The notes beneath the pieces are model-generated. The model saw nothing but the letters and a program-made list of their open reading frames with translations. It was not told the origin of the DNA and made no database searches. Both the position numbers and the translations under genes were made by a program. This document shows positions 23,690-35,118 of a DNA stretch of 64,000 nucleotides, one piece after another. Source of the stretch: Plantago elongata. Taxonomy: Eukaryota > Streptophyta > Magnoliopsida > Lamiales > Plantaginaceae. Within the stretch, counting starts at the first letter, position 1, and each line of letters opens with the position of its first letter. The stretch covers positions 1 through 64,000 of the forward strand of contig JAYMSP010000034.1 in assembly GCA_036897095.1 (NCBI GenBank), written 5' to 3'.

Positions 23690-23788
23690 GACCAGCCCCA
23701 ATGAGCGTCATGGTGCGGTGTTGTGCCAGCCCCAACGGGGCTGGGATGCTGCGGCGTGGCACGCCGCAACGTGCGTGCCAGGCCGTCG

Positions 23789-23818
23789 CGTGGCAGCAGC
23801 TAACCGGCTGCTGCCACG
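23789..23818. repeat. Subterminal hairpin of the Harbinger element
   Basis: Perfect 12-bp arms CGTGGCAGCAGC and GCTGCTGCCACG separated by TAACCG. Two further hairpins lie just left of it: GCGGCGTG/CACGCCGC near 23751-23767 and AGCCCC/GGGGCT near 23728-23742. Confidence 0.85.
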
Positions 23819-24074
23819 TGTCATTTCCTTTTTAAATTTTTTTTGAAATTTGAATTATATCCGTTTTAAAATGGTAATATCTCAAAAAAATGAATTAATA
23901 AAAAAATAATACATCAAGGGCTATGTTTTTTCAAGATCTATAAAATGAGACCAATCTTGATATTTTTTACTTCATTCCAGCTCAAACTCCTCTTTCTCTC
24001 TTAATTAAATTTAAAAAACTTTATTCTCCCAAAACACCATTTTCACTTTCATTTTTAGGTGAATTTTCGGTGAA

Positions 24075-25237
24075 ATGGACGCTGAGTATTTGCAATGGTG
24101 CAAAGAAAATAAACCCCACAAATACAATGAGTACATGCAAGCTCACCACAAAAAACAATTTTCCCACCCCAACCGAATCCCCAAACGACTGCCGTTCGAC
24201 CTTTGTTCCAAGAACCCTACACTCAAAATTACCAATCTCCATCCTCCCAAACACCAATGTTTTCACAAACACCGGAAGTAGAGGAGGTCGTGCATGAGAC
24301 GCAGCCGGAAAAACAACCGATTCAGAGGCGTGGGAAAGCGAAAGCCACCGGAGGAGCGGCAACCAACACAACAACCTCACAGAACAACCCGTACAACGAG
24401 AGTGAGGATTTGGGGCTCATCTCAGCCTACATGGAGGTTAGTCAGCATGCTATTGTTGGAATGGATCAGAAGTATTGCAAATTGTTCCGTCTTGTTGCGG
24501 AGAAGTATGAGGATATCAAGAGGTTAGGAATGATGACCGGGATGGATAAATTCCGGTCTCATGATTCGCTTCGTGGAAGATGGGGCCGGCTAAGAGATGA
24601 CATAAATCATTGGATGATTTGTGTGGAGCGTGATACTGTCATGCTCGGCAATTGGAGTGGCTACAATGAGTCCGATGTTCGGGACACTGCCCAAAAACTA
24701 TACATGGAAAAATCAAAGAACCACAACTCATTCACGACGTTCAAACAGTGGGATGCCATGAAAGCATACCGAGAGTGGGAATTGAGGATGAACTTGGAAG
24801 AAACAATGATGAAGTTTGTACCAACTGGGTAGGATGGGTTTGAAAGTGACGATGTTGATGTAGGTGATTAACCAATGGAATCAGCAGGTGCAGGTGGCAG
24901 TAGCGGAAGTAAGTGGAATCGGGGTTATGATAGTGCGACAAGTATCAAACGCCCCATTGGCCGTGACAAGGCCAATAAGTTGGCTAAGAATGCCACTTCT
25001 GGTAACTCTTACATGGATGCCTTTGGCGAGGGAATAACTGGCTTCAGTGAGAATTATCCCCAATTCCTTGAAGTTGAAAAACAAAAGTTGAAGTTTGCTC
25101 GCGAGAAGGAGGATCGTAAGGCAAAGGCGAAGATGATGGACACGTACTTGGCACTTGTAGGAAACTACGCCAACTTGCCCGATGAGGCCAAAACACACGT
25201 AGATGCACTTGGCAAACAACTATTTGGATCGGTCTAA
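24075..25237 (+). pseudogene. Decayed Harbinger ORF1 (Myb/SANT-like protein)
   Basis: Begins MDAEYLQWCKENKPHKYNEY, shifts frame near 24200 to FQEPYTQNYQSPSSQTP, then carries the trihelix/SANT-like part: EDLGLISAYMEVSQHAIVG, DQKYCKLFRLVAEKYED, SLRGRWGRLRDDINHW and FTTFKQWDAMKAYREW. Two in-frame stops (near 24829 and 24868) cut off the tail, which resumes with the RPIGRDKANKLAK motif typical of plant Harbinger ORF1 and NAM-associated proteins, and a coiled coil rich in Lys/Glu. ORF1 proteins help the transposase bind element ends. At least one frameshift and two stops make this copy non-coding. Confidence 0.8.
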
Positions 25238-25510
25238 TGGCGAAGAATCGCTTCTGTAGTGTGTCGAGTTTGTTTTTTCTACCTTTTGCAGTTTCTTTGT
25301 ATTTTACTTTTCTTCGTTTGGCTAGTTTGTAATTTACTTTCCGAAGTGTGCCTTGTTTGTAATTTTGAATTTTCAATTTGAATTTGAATTTTAAATTTTA
25401 AATTTGAATTTCAAGTTCTAAATAATTTTATAATATGTAAATTAAATTTTAAAAAAATGACGTGACATTCACAACGTGACGACGACGCGTCATCACTGCA
25501 GAAAAACGCA

Positions 25511-25526
25511 CGACGACGCGTCGTCG
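25511..25526. repeat. Perfect 16-bp palindrome near the right Harbinger end
   Basis: CGACGACGCGTCGTCG is its own reverse complement. A related partial copy (GACGACGCGTCATC) lies about 30 bases to the left. Confidence 0.85.
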
Positions 25527-25548
25527 CGCATCACCATTGAAGATGGTC

Positions 25549-26963
25549 TTAGAAGTAAATTTGGAGTTAGAGGTGGCAATTCATGTGGTTCAATGTAGTA
25601 AAATGGGTTTTGTAGGTGCGGACAGCCATGCATCATGGTGTACTATCAGGCCATAAGCTTGCGATGTTGGAGCACGTCCTAGATTTATAGAACGAGGTGA
25701 CCACGGTGTTATTGTTCGAAGCCGAATAGGTTGTACTTTAGAAGAGCAGAAGGTTGTAAACGTAAGATGACTTCATGGGGAAATTCGACCTAGGTATGGA
25801 TCCGATCTAGATAATAATTTTACCATTTTAGGTCTATATTCATTGATTGTAATAATATTTAGAGAGGACCTCACTTGATAATCATATGTTTCTCAAACAA
25901 GCTATTCTTTCGGCCAATCATTTTTGTAGGACATCATTGAAAGTACACCCTCCTAATATCCTAACTTTATATCGAGAACTCTTTCTTGCAATTTGAGTTT
26001 ACAATTGTCAGCTTGACTAATACTCCATAAGATTTCCTCTAGCTTAACAATTTACCCATTTTCACAAAAGGAATTTTTGTTTGTAAAAATATTTGTAAGA
26101 AAATCCGCATCACATTAACACAAATAATTGGAGTTTGGCAAACACCTGGATATAAGATAAGAGTGATACACTAATTAGTTTTGAAACATAATAAAATCCG
26201 ATGAAATTAAAATGTAAGTCTACGATTCAGTTGGTAAGACGCTTCAACGCCAATTAATATGTTAATGAATTGAATTATACTTTAACCGTTTTAAAAATAA
26301 AATGTAAATCACTTAAGATAAATATATCAATCACTACAAAACTAATATATATTAAATGTACGAATCCAAACTTAAATCGATAAGTCGAGAACCTCTAGAT
26401 AGCTAGCAAATCTACAATAAAAATTTACGACGGGAATCGAAAATCGCAATCTAGAACTTTATATTTATGATAAATCAAACTAACTAATTAAACTATATAA
26501 AGTCTTGGAAGAGACCTGAGATACACAGCAATATATTGTTAAGTATTACAAGTAAAATGTTTAAGACGATATTAATAATGTTTGTATAAGGAAACATCTT
26601 ATATAATTTTTATGTGCATTATAACACCTATATATTGGGCCATGCTCCCCATAAATTTCATATAATACTATGCTTTTTCCTTTTATTTTGTGTAACTACT
26701 AACTATAAATCTAGCCTATGATATACATACAGTAGTAATATAATTTGAAAAAAAGATGGAAAGAAAAGAGCAACCGTTAAAACCGCCAAAATTTCCTCAT
26801 CACCAAGAAGACTTGGAAAAACAAAGAGCCATGAATAATTTCCACTTTCTTCCTTTCCTTCACAAAATCAAATCAAATTCTTGTGATAATGTTGAACTGA
26901 ATCTTTTGATTCAATTACTTCTCTTGCAGAGGATACATAAACTGAAGATCAATTAAGGAGGAA
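25549..26963. other. Intergenic region and AGD14-type leader
   Basis: AT-rich spacer from the Harbinger element to the ArfGAP start codon. A possible 3' splice site (CTCTTGCAG at 26929) could end a leader intron. The ORF at 26756-26956 overlaps this leader and is not considered a protein. Confidence 0.4.
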
Positions 26964-29900
26964 ATGCCGCGTAAGGAAAAAGAGAAAGACCGAGTCGAGA
27001 AGATCATTCGTGGTCTTCTTAAGGAATCGGGTAACCGAAGGTGCATCAACTGCAACAGTTTGGTATGCTTTCAGTAATATCAAATCTTGATGATGAGGGC
27101 TTGATGATTCCACAATTTAGATTGAGCATGTCATTTTCTATTCGTTCGGGTTTATAGCTCGATGTTCCTTACAATCTGCCTTATCATTAGCCATGAAGAT
27201 ACAAAAATTGTGGAATTCTTCTCAATAAGTAGTCTACGTATATAAGATTTGAGCTGAATCACTTAACCAGTTTTTTCGATTTGGATCTTATTTCCATTAG
27301 CCATCTAACTGGAAAACTCAGACAGCATGTTCATTGGTGAATATTATTTTCGCTGAGATGACAAATCTTGTATTTTATTTTTTCTCAGGGGCCTCAATAT
27401 GTATGTACGACGTTCTGGACGTTTATCTGCACGAGTTGCAGTGGAGTGCAGTAAGTTACAACTGATGTTTGATTACATGGCATATATATGGTCAATGAAG
27501 GGGCTAATAGAACTTCTGTTGATTGCAGTCGGGAGTTTTCCCATCGTGTGAAGTCGGTGTCGATGGCAAAGTTCAATGCAGAGGAAATTAGCTGTCTCCA
27601 GACCGGGGGAAATGAGGTCAGCATTCTGAACAAGCCAAGAGTGATATGTGTTCTATGTTCTTACATATGTATCTGTTCAAGCTTGTTCATTTTAGTTGCG
27701 TGATCTACATGTATGATTTTAGCGAGCGAGAGAAATCTACTTTAAAACATGGGATGCACAACAAAATACGCACCCTGATCCAAGGTAATAAATATGTTAA
27801 GAGTTATCTAATGACTACATCACTTTTACCAAGTGAAAATGTATTGATAAAATGAATGTTCTGCGTTTCAGTAATCTCTATAAGCTTCGAGAATTTATCA
27901 AACAAATGTACGTGGATCGGAAGTATGCTGGTCAGAATGTTTACGAAAAGCCAACAATGGCTAGATCTGTAAGCCTCTTACTCATAGGCGAATCACAGAA
28001 ATTGCATTTCTAATTCTTGAGGTCTAATGTTTTGGCTATTGTGATATCTTGCACCACTGATATGGCAGGTTCAAAGGAGTGGCTCGATTGAGCTAAGGAG
28101 TGTTCAGACATTGAGTTTTGGTGTAAAGGATGAAATACGGGAGAGGCATTCTTATGAAAGATATAGTAGTAGTATGAGGGACGAGAATGGGAGCGATTCA
28201 TCAGACAGACTTGGTCCTAAAACAAATGATGGCAGAGGCTTCAGCAACATTTTAGAGGAAAGAAGAAGTCCTCAACATGTCCAAGAAAACAAAAGATCTT
28301 CCAGCCAGAAGAACCGTCCTACTCGTTTTGAGATTGTTGATGACCGCTTCCGTGAGGATGGACGTACAAAAGTCTTTGACAGGTATTCGTCCAGTAAAGA
28401 ATCTAGACCAGGGAGTAGGTCCCCTGGTTCTCAAAGCAGCGGGAAGGCAAAAGTTCTTGCCATAATGCCGCCTGGCACAGATACATCAGGCAATACCGGT
28501 CCAGTAGTAAAAGTTGTTGAACCTCCCAGAGTCCATGCTGGGAAGGATGGGAAAAGTTCTGAGCAGGTGACTTCATCAGCTTTTCTATATATCAATTGAA
28601 AAGGCACCTCGATATTATTTTTGAAAATTTTGTATGAACTTGTTGATTTTGATGCAGAAGGCAGCTAACACCAAATCAGCTTCTATCACTGAGAAACAAA
28701 ATCAAGATAAGACAGTAAACTTTACTAGCTTGATCGATTTTGATGCCAACCCCGAGCCTTCTTGTAATACGGCCAACACTCTGGAGCCACTACAGCCTGG
28801 TAACACCGATACACAGAGCAGCTCTGCTTCATCGTCTGCACCTGAAAAGGAAGATAATGCTCGGAACATTACTTCGTTAGAATCCTTGTTGTTTGAATGG
28901 TCAGTACCTACTACTTCTTCACCTGCAGTAGGAGCATCTCAATCATCAGATGCTGCTCAAGCACTAACCTCAGCTCTTCCTAACAATGCTGAAGCTCCTG
29001 ACTATGGGTCACAAATGTTTGCCGTAACTACAGGTGATGTAAACCTCTCTGCTACAATCTCAGATAATGATGAAGTTGTGCACAGAAATAGCAGTGATTC
29101 TATGGCACCAGTGACTGAGGTAAACCAACTGAACATGTCGCCTGCATCAAATGATGCAAGTCAATTTCCAAGTGTTCGACTTGATGATTCATCGCAAGCT
29201 GGAAATGCAGGTGATGCACCAAAAACTAATGGAAGAAAAGAGCTGCCTGCGGTACTGCGCTACTCATAGCATGTCTAACTTATATGTAAATTCTTAACCT
29301 AGATCATTGTCCAATTTTCTCAAGATTATGCAATGCAGGATCTTTTTTTTGCTCCAAGCTTCACGGGATACAATCCTGTTGCTCCGGGTTTCCAAATGCA
29401 CCCATCTCATGCAATGGGATCTGGAATGCATTTCCATCCTCCGGTGATGGTATGCCACATCTTAAAGTAGACAAACACTTTACCTATTAACATCAAGAGT
29501 TTAAGCTGCTAGCTGACACTTGCTTGCTTGTTTTACAGTCAACGAATGGTTTCCAAAATCGTGCTAAACCTAGTAATCCTTTCGACTTTGGTGACGATGG
29601 ACTGCAAGTTGAAGCAGCTATAGTACGTATATGCACTCCTGTTAATAATTCAATTAAAAATCTCTGGAACTTCCCAGCTTTTAATACCAGTTTATGTTCT
29701 CTCTGCCTTTCACTAGCTTCCTACAGTGTCACCGTTGCAAGGAGCTCTACCGAATCTGCAAGCTGCAACACCTTTACAGCCTCAGCCATCACCTTATGGA
29801 GCCTCAGTGTTTCCTCAAGTCTCTCAGTATGGAATGAACATGCAGCCAGGTAACAGAGCTCTACATTCTCCTTTTCACTTGTGTACTTCAGAATTCAGAT

Positions 29901-30245
29901 ATTCGTATTTTTCCTTTCCCTGCATCAATATCATCTAATCTTCTTGCTTGCTGGCCGGCTTTTATATAGTTCCTGGAGCATACATGGGCTCACATACACA
30001 GCCTAATAACATGCTACTTCCCAGGTGACATTGAACTTCCCTTTTCATAAATAGTTATTCTCATTACATACTACAAAAGGTCATATGTATTCGTCCATTT
30101 CAGGCCACAAGGAAATGCTGGCTTGGGCAGCGGCCAAGATCCATTAGGGTACCTAAACCCCATTCAGCAACAAGGAATTGGGACAGATTCTTCGTCACCT
30201 GCACCCAATTCTTCTTTTTCGCGTGGAAGCAATCCTTTTGCTTAG
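26964..30245 (+). CDS. AGD14: ArfGAP with C-terminal NPF motifs (AGD14 type)
   Basis: Twelve exons: 26964-27062, 27389-27450, 27529-27616, 27723-27784, 27872-27968, 28069-28566, 28658-29251, 29339-29449, 29539-29622, 29717-29849, 29970-30024, 30104-30245; 674 aa. The N-terminal ArfGAP domain (about 10-135) has the zinc finger C-INC, sixteen residues, C-TSC, and the catalytic Arg in SGVHREFSHRVKSVSMAKF, then REIYFKTWDAQQN. The rest is Ser-rich and disordered. Two NPF motifs, SNPFDFGDD and SNPFA at the extreme C-terminus, can bind EH-domain endocytic proteins; Gln/Pro/Met-rich stretches lie between. The layout matches Arabidopsis AGD14 (ZIGA4), which would stimulate GTP hydrolysis by Arf GTPases in vesicle traffic. 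Every junction is GT-AG and frame-consistent. Confidence 0.92.
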
Positions 30246-30737
30246 CCAGCCAAACATATCATCCTAATGAGAACTATCCATCCTTTATCTTCAGGCCTAG
30301 TATGTGACTTCAAGAATGCATTAGAAATTATTGCATGTACACATTTGCTTCAATGTAAAGGATACAGTTTGAAGGGTCATGATTCATGAATATATACTCC
30401 ATTGAATAATTTTAGACGAGTTCATTATTATTTCTTGGAAGTTTTTATTACAATTATTTTAATTTTTCCAAGTAAAAATGATATTTGGAAGCAGAAATAA
30501 AAGTCTTGAAATTCATTTAAGATTATTTTTCATCCAAACCATTGTAAGCTGTAATATTTGGTGACATGAGTAGAAAAAGCTACATTTTCGAGGTAACTGA
30601 AAGCAAGAAAATCAACTGCATCATAAATGCATCTGTTTAATGGCAATGAACTACCATACTTGCCAATTTGGACCTTTTATAGTGGAGCCAAGAGCTGAAA
30701 ACAAACACTTGCTGAAAAAAGAGGTATTGAATTCAAA
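30246..30737. other. AGD14 3' flank and promoter of the Cys-rich gene
   Basis: First part is the AGD14 3' UTR. TTTTATAG at about 30676-30683 is a possible TATA box, some 55 bases before the next start codon, implying a short leader. Confidence 0.4.
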
Positions 30738-31227
30738 ATGGAGAGAAAAATCCGCCCTGGAGTTGGCCGCATTTTGATGGTTTTGGCGACCGTTTTAGTC
30801 TTGCAGAGTGATGTAGTGAGCTCAGGGAGAGTTTATCGCTGTTGGGGTGGATGCTTCAACAGCTGCTTTCAAGGATCTGGCAAAACTGGACCTGAGAGCC
30901 TCAGCTGTTCCAATCAGTGTCTCAACGGCTGCAATCCTCGTAACCCGACTGATCTTCAGTACTACTGTGGTATCGGTTGTGCTCTCCTAACATGTGTCCC
31001 GGTTAGCATAGGTACTTCAATTTCTTTATCTTCTGTGCTAAACACTGTCGCACAAACACACTGTTTTCGCGTTGATAATGTAGGGATTAGGCCTAATTCT
31101 GCTGCAAGATAACTACAATTTTTTGTTCTGTATTTCTGTTACTTGGCACTTGGCAGATGGTGCAAGATTGGAGAGCTGCTTTGGCAAATGTACTAGTCTA
31201 TGCAAGAACACATCACAGCAGCCCTGA
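30738..31227 (+). CDS. Small secreted cysteine-rich protein (thionin-like)
   Basis: Two exons, 30738-31011 and 31157-31227, giving 114 aa. A basic N-terminus and hydrophobic core (GRILMVLATVLVLQSDVVSS) look like a signal peptide cleaved near residue 29-30. The mature part has 12 cysteines in four clusters: CWGGCFNSC, CSNQCLNGC, CGIGCALLTC and CFGKCTSLC, three of them exactly CX3CX3C. The second exon adds the last cluster, so splicing is needed for the full pattern; without it the frame runs into an unrelated tail. It resembles plant thionin-like proteins, often linked to defence or pollen, but I cannot assign a precise family. Short intron, GT-AG, in frame. Confidence 0.8.
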
Positions 31228-31434
31228 AGAACAGATCATGTAAGCGACAATTTCTGCGCGAGTTGATCAATCATCTGATAAATTCAACTTCTATGTAACA
31301 GAAATGCTATCATTTTCTTTAGTAGCTAATAAGAGAACATTTTTATTCATCTGCCTAGCTGTTCATGAAACACTTAAGTTGCAGTCAGAATCATCACTAC
31401 ACTACACATGGAATTCTGAAAATGAACTGTCTTT

Positions 31435-33169
31435 TTACGCGTTCTGATGAAACCAAAACTCGGAAAAAGACCGCACACGTCCCAACTTTCTTACTCTCAG
31501 CAGAAAATACACAACCATCCCAGTTAAGAACCCAATTGCAGCACTCGATTTAATAAGTGAAACAGCTGTACAAATCAGCATCACGAACGCTTCCTCCTTC
31601 GAGTTCATGTCCCTTGAACACATAGCCAGTTCTATCCCAGCAAACAGCAATAAAACTCCCAACACTCCAACTGGGAACTGATCCAGAATCCTTACCAGAG
31701 AACTCCCCAACACCAACCCTAGCACCAACTTTGCCACACCGAGCAATGCCACACACCCACCTGTCCTCCCACCAAACTTGTACTGCCCTGCCAGACCACC
31801 TGCCCCATGGCAACACGGCATAGCAGCGAACCAGCACCCGACTAGGTTCATCAGCCCAACTGTTATCGAAACAGACGTTGCAGACACGTTCTTATCAGGG
31901 AAAAGATCCTTTGACAGCTTACAAACTGCAATAACCGAATTCAAAACAGATAAAGGAAGCTGAGGAATCGTTCCTTTGACAAATCCGTCCTTCCAAGCAT
32001 GCTTCGATATCTTCACAACTTTCATCGACGAAGGTCCAAATTTAAAACCCCTAACTGCATCAGGCCCCCTTACAATAGCCAAAACCAAGCCTAACACAAA
32101 AATTATAAAAGCTGAAGGCAGAGAAGTTACATTTCTCCTCACTTTTTCGTACTTCTTCGTTCTTCTATCATCTAGATTACTATCATCATGATCATCAATC
32201 TCTTCACCAGAACCATTAACTACTATGATAAAACAAGCACAAACAAGAGCCAGAAGCAATCCATCTATCCCTATCCAGGGCCTTTCCCCTGCAGATTTTG
32301 ACTTTGCGAAATCCTGAACGCTCCTCATGTACTTAACAGCCGTCATCGCGAAATTCAGCCCCTGTGCCAGCTGAATTCCCCTGACTACCGATATCGGTAT
32401 CAGCTTGTACACTACCTGTTAAAAACATCAGAAAATAGTTCAGGATTACACTCTATCAGTTTCTTATTGATCTTCTCAACATTACAGAAGTACAAATAGA
32501 CAAGTCCTAAACAGATCAGTCAGTATTAAATCACAAATACATCTACTAATGGTTATGTACAGTTCGGTTTCTTAATTCTTAGACGCTTTACCCACCTAAT
32601 GGTCTCACCGCTCACAACAGAACTGGACCCGTGTCAATTATCTGACATGAACTAGAAATACACCAATGTCAACAGTATGGGCCCCTATAGTTGCCATTTT
32701 AACTCATACTTCATACTATATCATATACATTACTTAATTATATTCCTGGCTCCGCCTCTGCTATTCATGACTTTGACTTTTACGATATTTACAAACATGG
32801 AGTTGTGAACACTACCTGCATCAAGCCAGTGACACCTAGTAAGAAGAGGATCCCTGCAGTGCAAATACCGGAAGCCATGATTTCCGGTATGCCGAAAGTG
32901 GGATCAGAAATGGCCACTGCAGCTATGGATTTCATCGGCTGGACGGGCATTGGAACGCCATAGATTGCACCTGTTACAAAGTTGTAGATGCCGGTGAAGA
33001 TTAGTGTTGTGCCTAGGTCGAGTTGCTTAGAGAGGGTTAAGGCTAGGATTATGGGAATGTATGTGCCTAAGTCTCCCATGGCACCGTTTAGTTCTGCCCA
33101 TTTTGACCTGAAAACCAGGTTTTGCTTCACTTTTTTCAGTGGATTCTCCATTGATGTCACTCTGAGCAT
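31435..33169 (-). CDS. MOT1: Molybdate transporter MOT1
   Basis: Two exons on the minus strand, 33169-32816 and 32415-31435; 444 aa. The sequence closely follows Arabidopsis MOT1 as I recall it: NLVFRSKWAELNGAMGDLG, YIPIILALTLSKQLDLGTT, YGVPMPVQPMKSIAAVAIS, PISVVRGIQLAQGLNFAMTA, PQLPLSVLNSVIAVCKLSKD and AAMPCCHGAGGLAGQYKFGG. It is a multi-pass membrane protein of the sulfate-transporter superfamily without the C-terminal STAS domain, importing molybdate for molybdenum-cofactor enzymes; reported locations are mitochondrial or other membranes. Upstream of MLRV the frame has only a GTG, so MLRVTSMENPL is the first in-frame Met; MENPLKK six codons on is an alternative. The two exons join at LMQ|VVYKLIP. 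Confidence 0.93.
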
Positions 33170-33225
33170 TGGGAAAGAGATGTTGGTCACTGTTACAAGG
33201 AGATAGAACTTGCATGTGAGAACAT

Positions 33226-33234
33226 GTATATATA
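33226..33234 (-). promoter_or_regulatory. TATA box of MOT1
   Basis: Minus strand reads CTATATATAC. A start about 30 bases downstream would leave a leader of roughly 30 nt and would place the out-of-frame ATG at 33215 upstream of the transcript. Confidence 0.5.
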
Positions 33235-34305
33235 GGATTATAAGGTCAAATATCTCTTTAAGATATTTTAGTCAGAAGTTTAATACTTTTTCCGTTTCAT
33301 TACAAAAATTGCATTATTCTTCCGAAATGTTAATCTAATTAGTAAGTGAATTGACATTTACAACCATATAATATACGTCTACCTAAAACATTTCCGATCT
33401 TTTTTATGATTTCGTATAATTGTATTTTGAATACAAATCGGATTAAAAGATTTCCAACTTCATCTCCGAGATTTTTTTTATATCTATATCCTTTTCACTG
33501 TAAACCGCACATTAACCGGTTGGCCTAGAATAAGGTTCATTAGGTGGAGGTTTAAAGTACAGAGTGGCCCTTTTAGTGATGAAAGGACGTGAACAAGAAG
33601 GATGTAATTGTTGCCACTCAATGTGGAGCTATGGCATCTTTCATTACTTTCATACTATTAGTCTCTTCATAAGCAACCTGTTAATGATTGATCTAGTTAT
33701 GCTTCCAAAAATCCTACTCCAATCATCTTCGTGCTAATTAATTAGTATAATATATTTTCAAGTGTTGGACTATCGTGCAAACTTCAATTATAATTCTGTC
33801 GATTTGACTAGCTAATTGATAATTTTGTTATATGTGTATGCATCCGTGAAATATAGTATATAAAGTTCTCAGAAACAGATATATAAAATGTGACTTTCAC
33901 ACCAGGACCTCGGAAATGTACTGCTAGTTCGGTTCAGATAAATAAATGTTGTCCGGTTGCAATTAAGGTTATTAATAACCTCGGGAATATGAACACTGAT
34001 GGAAGTGGAACTTCACGACACGAATATATGCTATGCCATTGGTTCTCAATACAAGTCATAACATGTCAATAAAGATTAGGAGGGTCATAAACATTTTATA
34101 GTGTGTAGTATGTAAGATGTTGAATTAACTATACTCTTTAGTTGGATGTTGGAGAGTCGTAGTTATGGGATACAAATAAAAATCAAAAGGAAAAAGGGGA
34201 ATTAACATTAACAAGTCTTACTTTAAATGTAGGGTGCCCGTTTCAAATTGAATGTTCCGTATTCCATTTGAAATTATTTCAAATATTATAATCGAAAGAA
34301 ACTTA
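33235..34305. other. AT-rich intergenic region upstream of MOT1
   Basis: MOT1 upstream region and spacer. No coding, RNA or repeat feature recognised. Confidence 0.4.
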
Positions 34306-34557
34306 GGGGCTGATTGGATTAGCATTCAAATAACCGTTTGGATGCTACTCGAAAATTTTGTGTTTGTTATGACATTTAAATGCCGAAAATTGAAATGGCT
34401 ATACTGTAGCAATATTTTTCTCTACCTATATAACAAATCTATAATACTCTATCCAATTACAATTCTATACCAAACACAATTTTAACAATCCCACTACAAT
34501 TTCGATCAATATTCAGGCATTTAAATCGGGCATTTAAGTCACATGCTAATCAGCTCC
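34306..34557. mobile_element. MITE family A, copy 1
   Basis: A 252-bp noncoding element flanked by TTA on both sides (34303-34305, 34558-34560). Its ends are imperfect inverted repeats: GGGGCTGATTGGATTAGCAT at the left, GGAGCTGATTAGCATGTGAC read inward from the right. It is clearly related along its length to the element at 63555. TTA sites and size suit a Tourist-like (PIF/Harbinger) MITE. Confidence 0.75.
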
Positions 34558-34971
34558 TTAATAGTTGCATGAAACATATATATTGATTCTTGATCCACAA
34601 CATTTATTATTACTATTTCAATTTCAATAAGTGTATATTATTTAATTACTTGAACGGATGGAATAAATGTTTTTGATTGTTTTATATTTAACGTTTATAT
34701 TTATTCCACTTTTTGATTTGGCCTAATGTTAGCCAAGGTCAAATTAAAATTAATCTACGCTAGGTTTCCTAACGTATGACAAAATCGATCCTGAAGTTTG
34801 TTTATGATGAAAAAAAAAAGAACTTTTTATTTGGCCCATTACGTGTAATTGTTAGCCACTTATGGAATCCAATTGGGCTTTTCTTCTATGTGGATACATG
34901 ACACATACAGGGAGCCCATACATAGAGGCCACAACCTTAAATTTGGACTATTCATCATTATGAATAACCGA

Positions 34972-35118
34972 GAGGTCGATTGGCATGACATTTGAATGTG
35001 AATTTGGTGAAATTGTGTTTGAAATAAAATTAAAATGGGATATTTAAAGTGTATTTTAGACCAAATCACTGTTCATCGAGCCAAATAAGTACATTTAAAT
35101 ACCTAGTCAATCAGCCTC
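34972..35118. mobile_element. MITE family B, copy 1
   Basis: A 147-bp element with ends GAGGTCGATTGGCATGACAT and GAGGCTGATTGACTAGG (read inward). It shares the internal block GTGTATTTTAG-CCAAATCA-TGTTCATCGAGCCAAAT with the copies at 53992 and 62692. The flanking triplets (CGA/TGA) no longer match, so this copy is probably older. Confidence 0.7.

Larger units (their letters stand above)
23690..25548 (+). mobile_element. PIF/Harbinger DNA transposon, ORF1 only
   Basis: The 1.86-kb element is bounded by TTA on both sides (23687-23689 and 25549-25551), the target site typical of PIF/Harbinger. The terminal inverted repeats are short and imperfect: GACCAGCCCCAATG at the left and GACCATCTTCAATG read inward from the right. 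GC-rich subterminal palindromes flank an AT-rich promoter-like stretch with TATAAAA near 23939. The single coding region is a decayed Myb/SANT-type ORF1; no DDE transposase is present, so the copy is nonautonomous. Confidence 0.8.

Noticed and set aside
26210-26290. tRNA-like stretch (GATTCAGTTGGTAAGACGC)
   Set aside because: No acceptor stem or T arm can be paired around it.
33027-33215. Out-of-frame ORF overlapping the MOT1 start
   Set aside because: Its ATG at 33215 probably lies upstream of the transcript start set by the TATA box at 33226-33234.
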